From contig CALGTJ010000658.1 in assembly GCA_937901435.1 (NCBI GenBank), positions 1 through 5,509 on the forward strand: a stretch of DNA of 5,509 nucleotides, in the 5' to 3' direction. A program made the translations under genes and the position numbers. This document shows, piece after piece, positions 5,382-5,509 of this stretch. The number at the start of each line of letters is the position of its first letter. Position 1 is the first letter of the stretch. The notes beneath the pieces are model-generated. The model worked only from the letters and a program-made list of their open reading frames with translations. It was not told the DNA's origin and ran no database searches. Source of the stretch: an uncultured Rhodobacter sp. Lineage in GTDB: Bacteria > Pseudomonadota > Alphaproteobacteria > Rhodobacterales > Rhodobacteraceae.

Positions 5382-5451
5382 CCTCTACCGTCCCGCGCCA
5401 TGGTTTCGTGAGCCCTAGGGTTCACGGAACGCCTCGCGGGATTTGTAGAGG
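5382..5451. terminator. Three-tier nested inverted repeat, probable bidirectional terminator
   Basis: Three inverted repeats share one centre. Outer: CCTCTAC 5382-5388 with GTAGAGG 5445-5451. Middle: TCCCGCG 5391-5397 with CGCGGGA 5435-5441. Inner: 5403-5416 with 5417-5430, 14 bp including two G-U pairs, core CCCTAGGG. It starts 1 nt after the protease stop and runs into the last 12 codons, including the stop, of the convergent HlyD-like gene, whose TAG (5415-5417) sits at the centre. The structure is read directly; a terminator role for both converging transcripts is inferred from position. There is no long U-run on either side. Confidence 0.65.
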
Positions 5452-5509
5452 GGTTTCAACAGATATTGCAGGATCGTCTTGGATCCGGTCTGCAATTCCA
5501 CCTGCGCCC
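5415..5509 (-). CDS. HlyD-family type I secretion membrane fusion protein, C-terminal end only
   Basis: Only the last 30 codons and the TAG stop are in the window, on the - strand; the gene continues beyond 5509. The tail (ELQTGSKTILQYLLKPL, then YKSREAFREP) closely resembles the C-terminus of HlyD/AprE/PrtE periplasmic adaptors, for example the E. coli HlyD ending with IKTG...ISYLLSPLEES. These proteins span the inner membrane and link the ABC transporter to the outer-membrane TolC-type channel of type I secretion. This segment returns from the beta-barrel region to the terminus. The last 12 codons (with stop) lie inside the right arms of the nested inverted repeat. The assignment rests on a short tail. 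Confidence 0.75.
   Translation of the reverse strand, partial: AQVELQTGSKTILQYLLKPLYKSREAFREP

Overview
The window looks like chromosomal DNA of an alphaproteobacterium, most likely of the Rhodobacterales/Roseobacter type. This is inferred from the GC-rich coding sequence, the tight ATGA-overlapping operon of CoA-linked catabolic genes, and CtrA-type and GANTC sites in the one AT-rich intergenic region. No database search was possible.

Positions 1-4305 hold five + strand genes packed as one operon: the 3' end of an acyl-CoA ligase; a thiolase-fold protein lacking the usual thiolase catalytic residues; a protein fusing a DUF35 zinc-ribbon/OB-fold domain to a degenerate short-chain dehydrogenase (SDR) domain; a cyclase/kynurenine-formamidase-type metal hydrolase; and an SDR with its Ser-Tyr-Lys residues intact. 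Adjacent genes overlap by 1 or 4 nt or are separated by 1 nt. Read together, the ligase would activate a carboxylic acid as its CoA thioester. The thiolase-like/DUF35 pair would form a complex, possibly an aldolase like the steroid side-chain aldolase Ltp2-ChsH2(DUF35). The hydrolase and SDR would supply hydrolysis and oxidoreduction steps. The substrate cannot be told from this window.

Positions 4306-4666 form a 361-bp non-coding region, more AT-rich than its surroundings. It holds a textbook CtrA box (TTAACC-N5-TTAACC), four GANTC (CcrM) sites within 165 bp, a perfect DnaA box (TTATCCACA), several small stem-loops, and a possible 10-codon upstream ORF overlapping the next start codon. It looks like a cell-cycle-controlled promoter or leader.

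Positions 4667-5380 encode a secreted trypsin-fold serine protease with signal peptide and His-Asp-Ser triad. It converges on a - strand gene whose last 30 codons are visible, recognisable as the C-terminus of an HlyD-family type I secretion adaptor. Between and into the two gene ends lies a 70-bp, three-tier nested inverted repeat centred exactly on the hlyD-like stop codon, probably a bidirectional terminator.

The points most worth a second look are the DUF35-pseudo-SDR fusion with its catalytically stripped thiolase partner, the CtrA/GANTC/DnaA cluster, and the nested convergent terminator.
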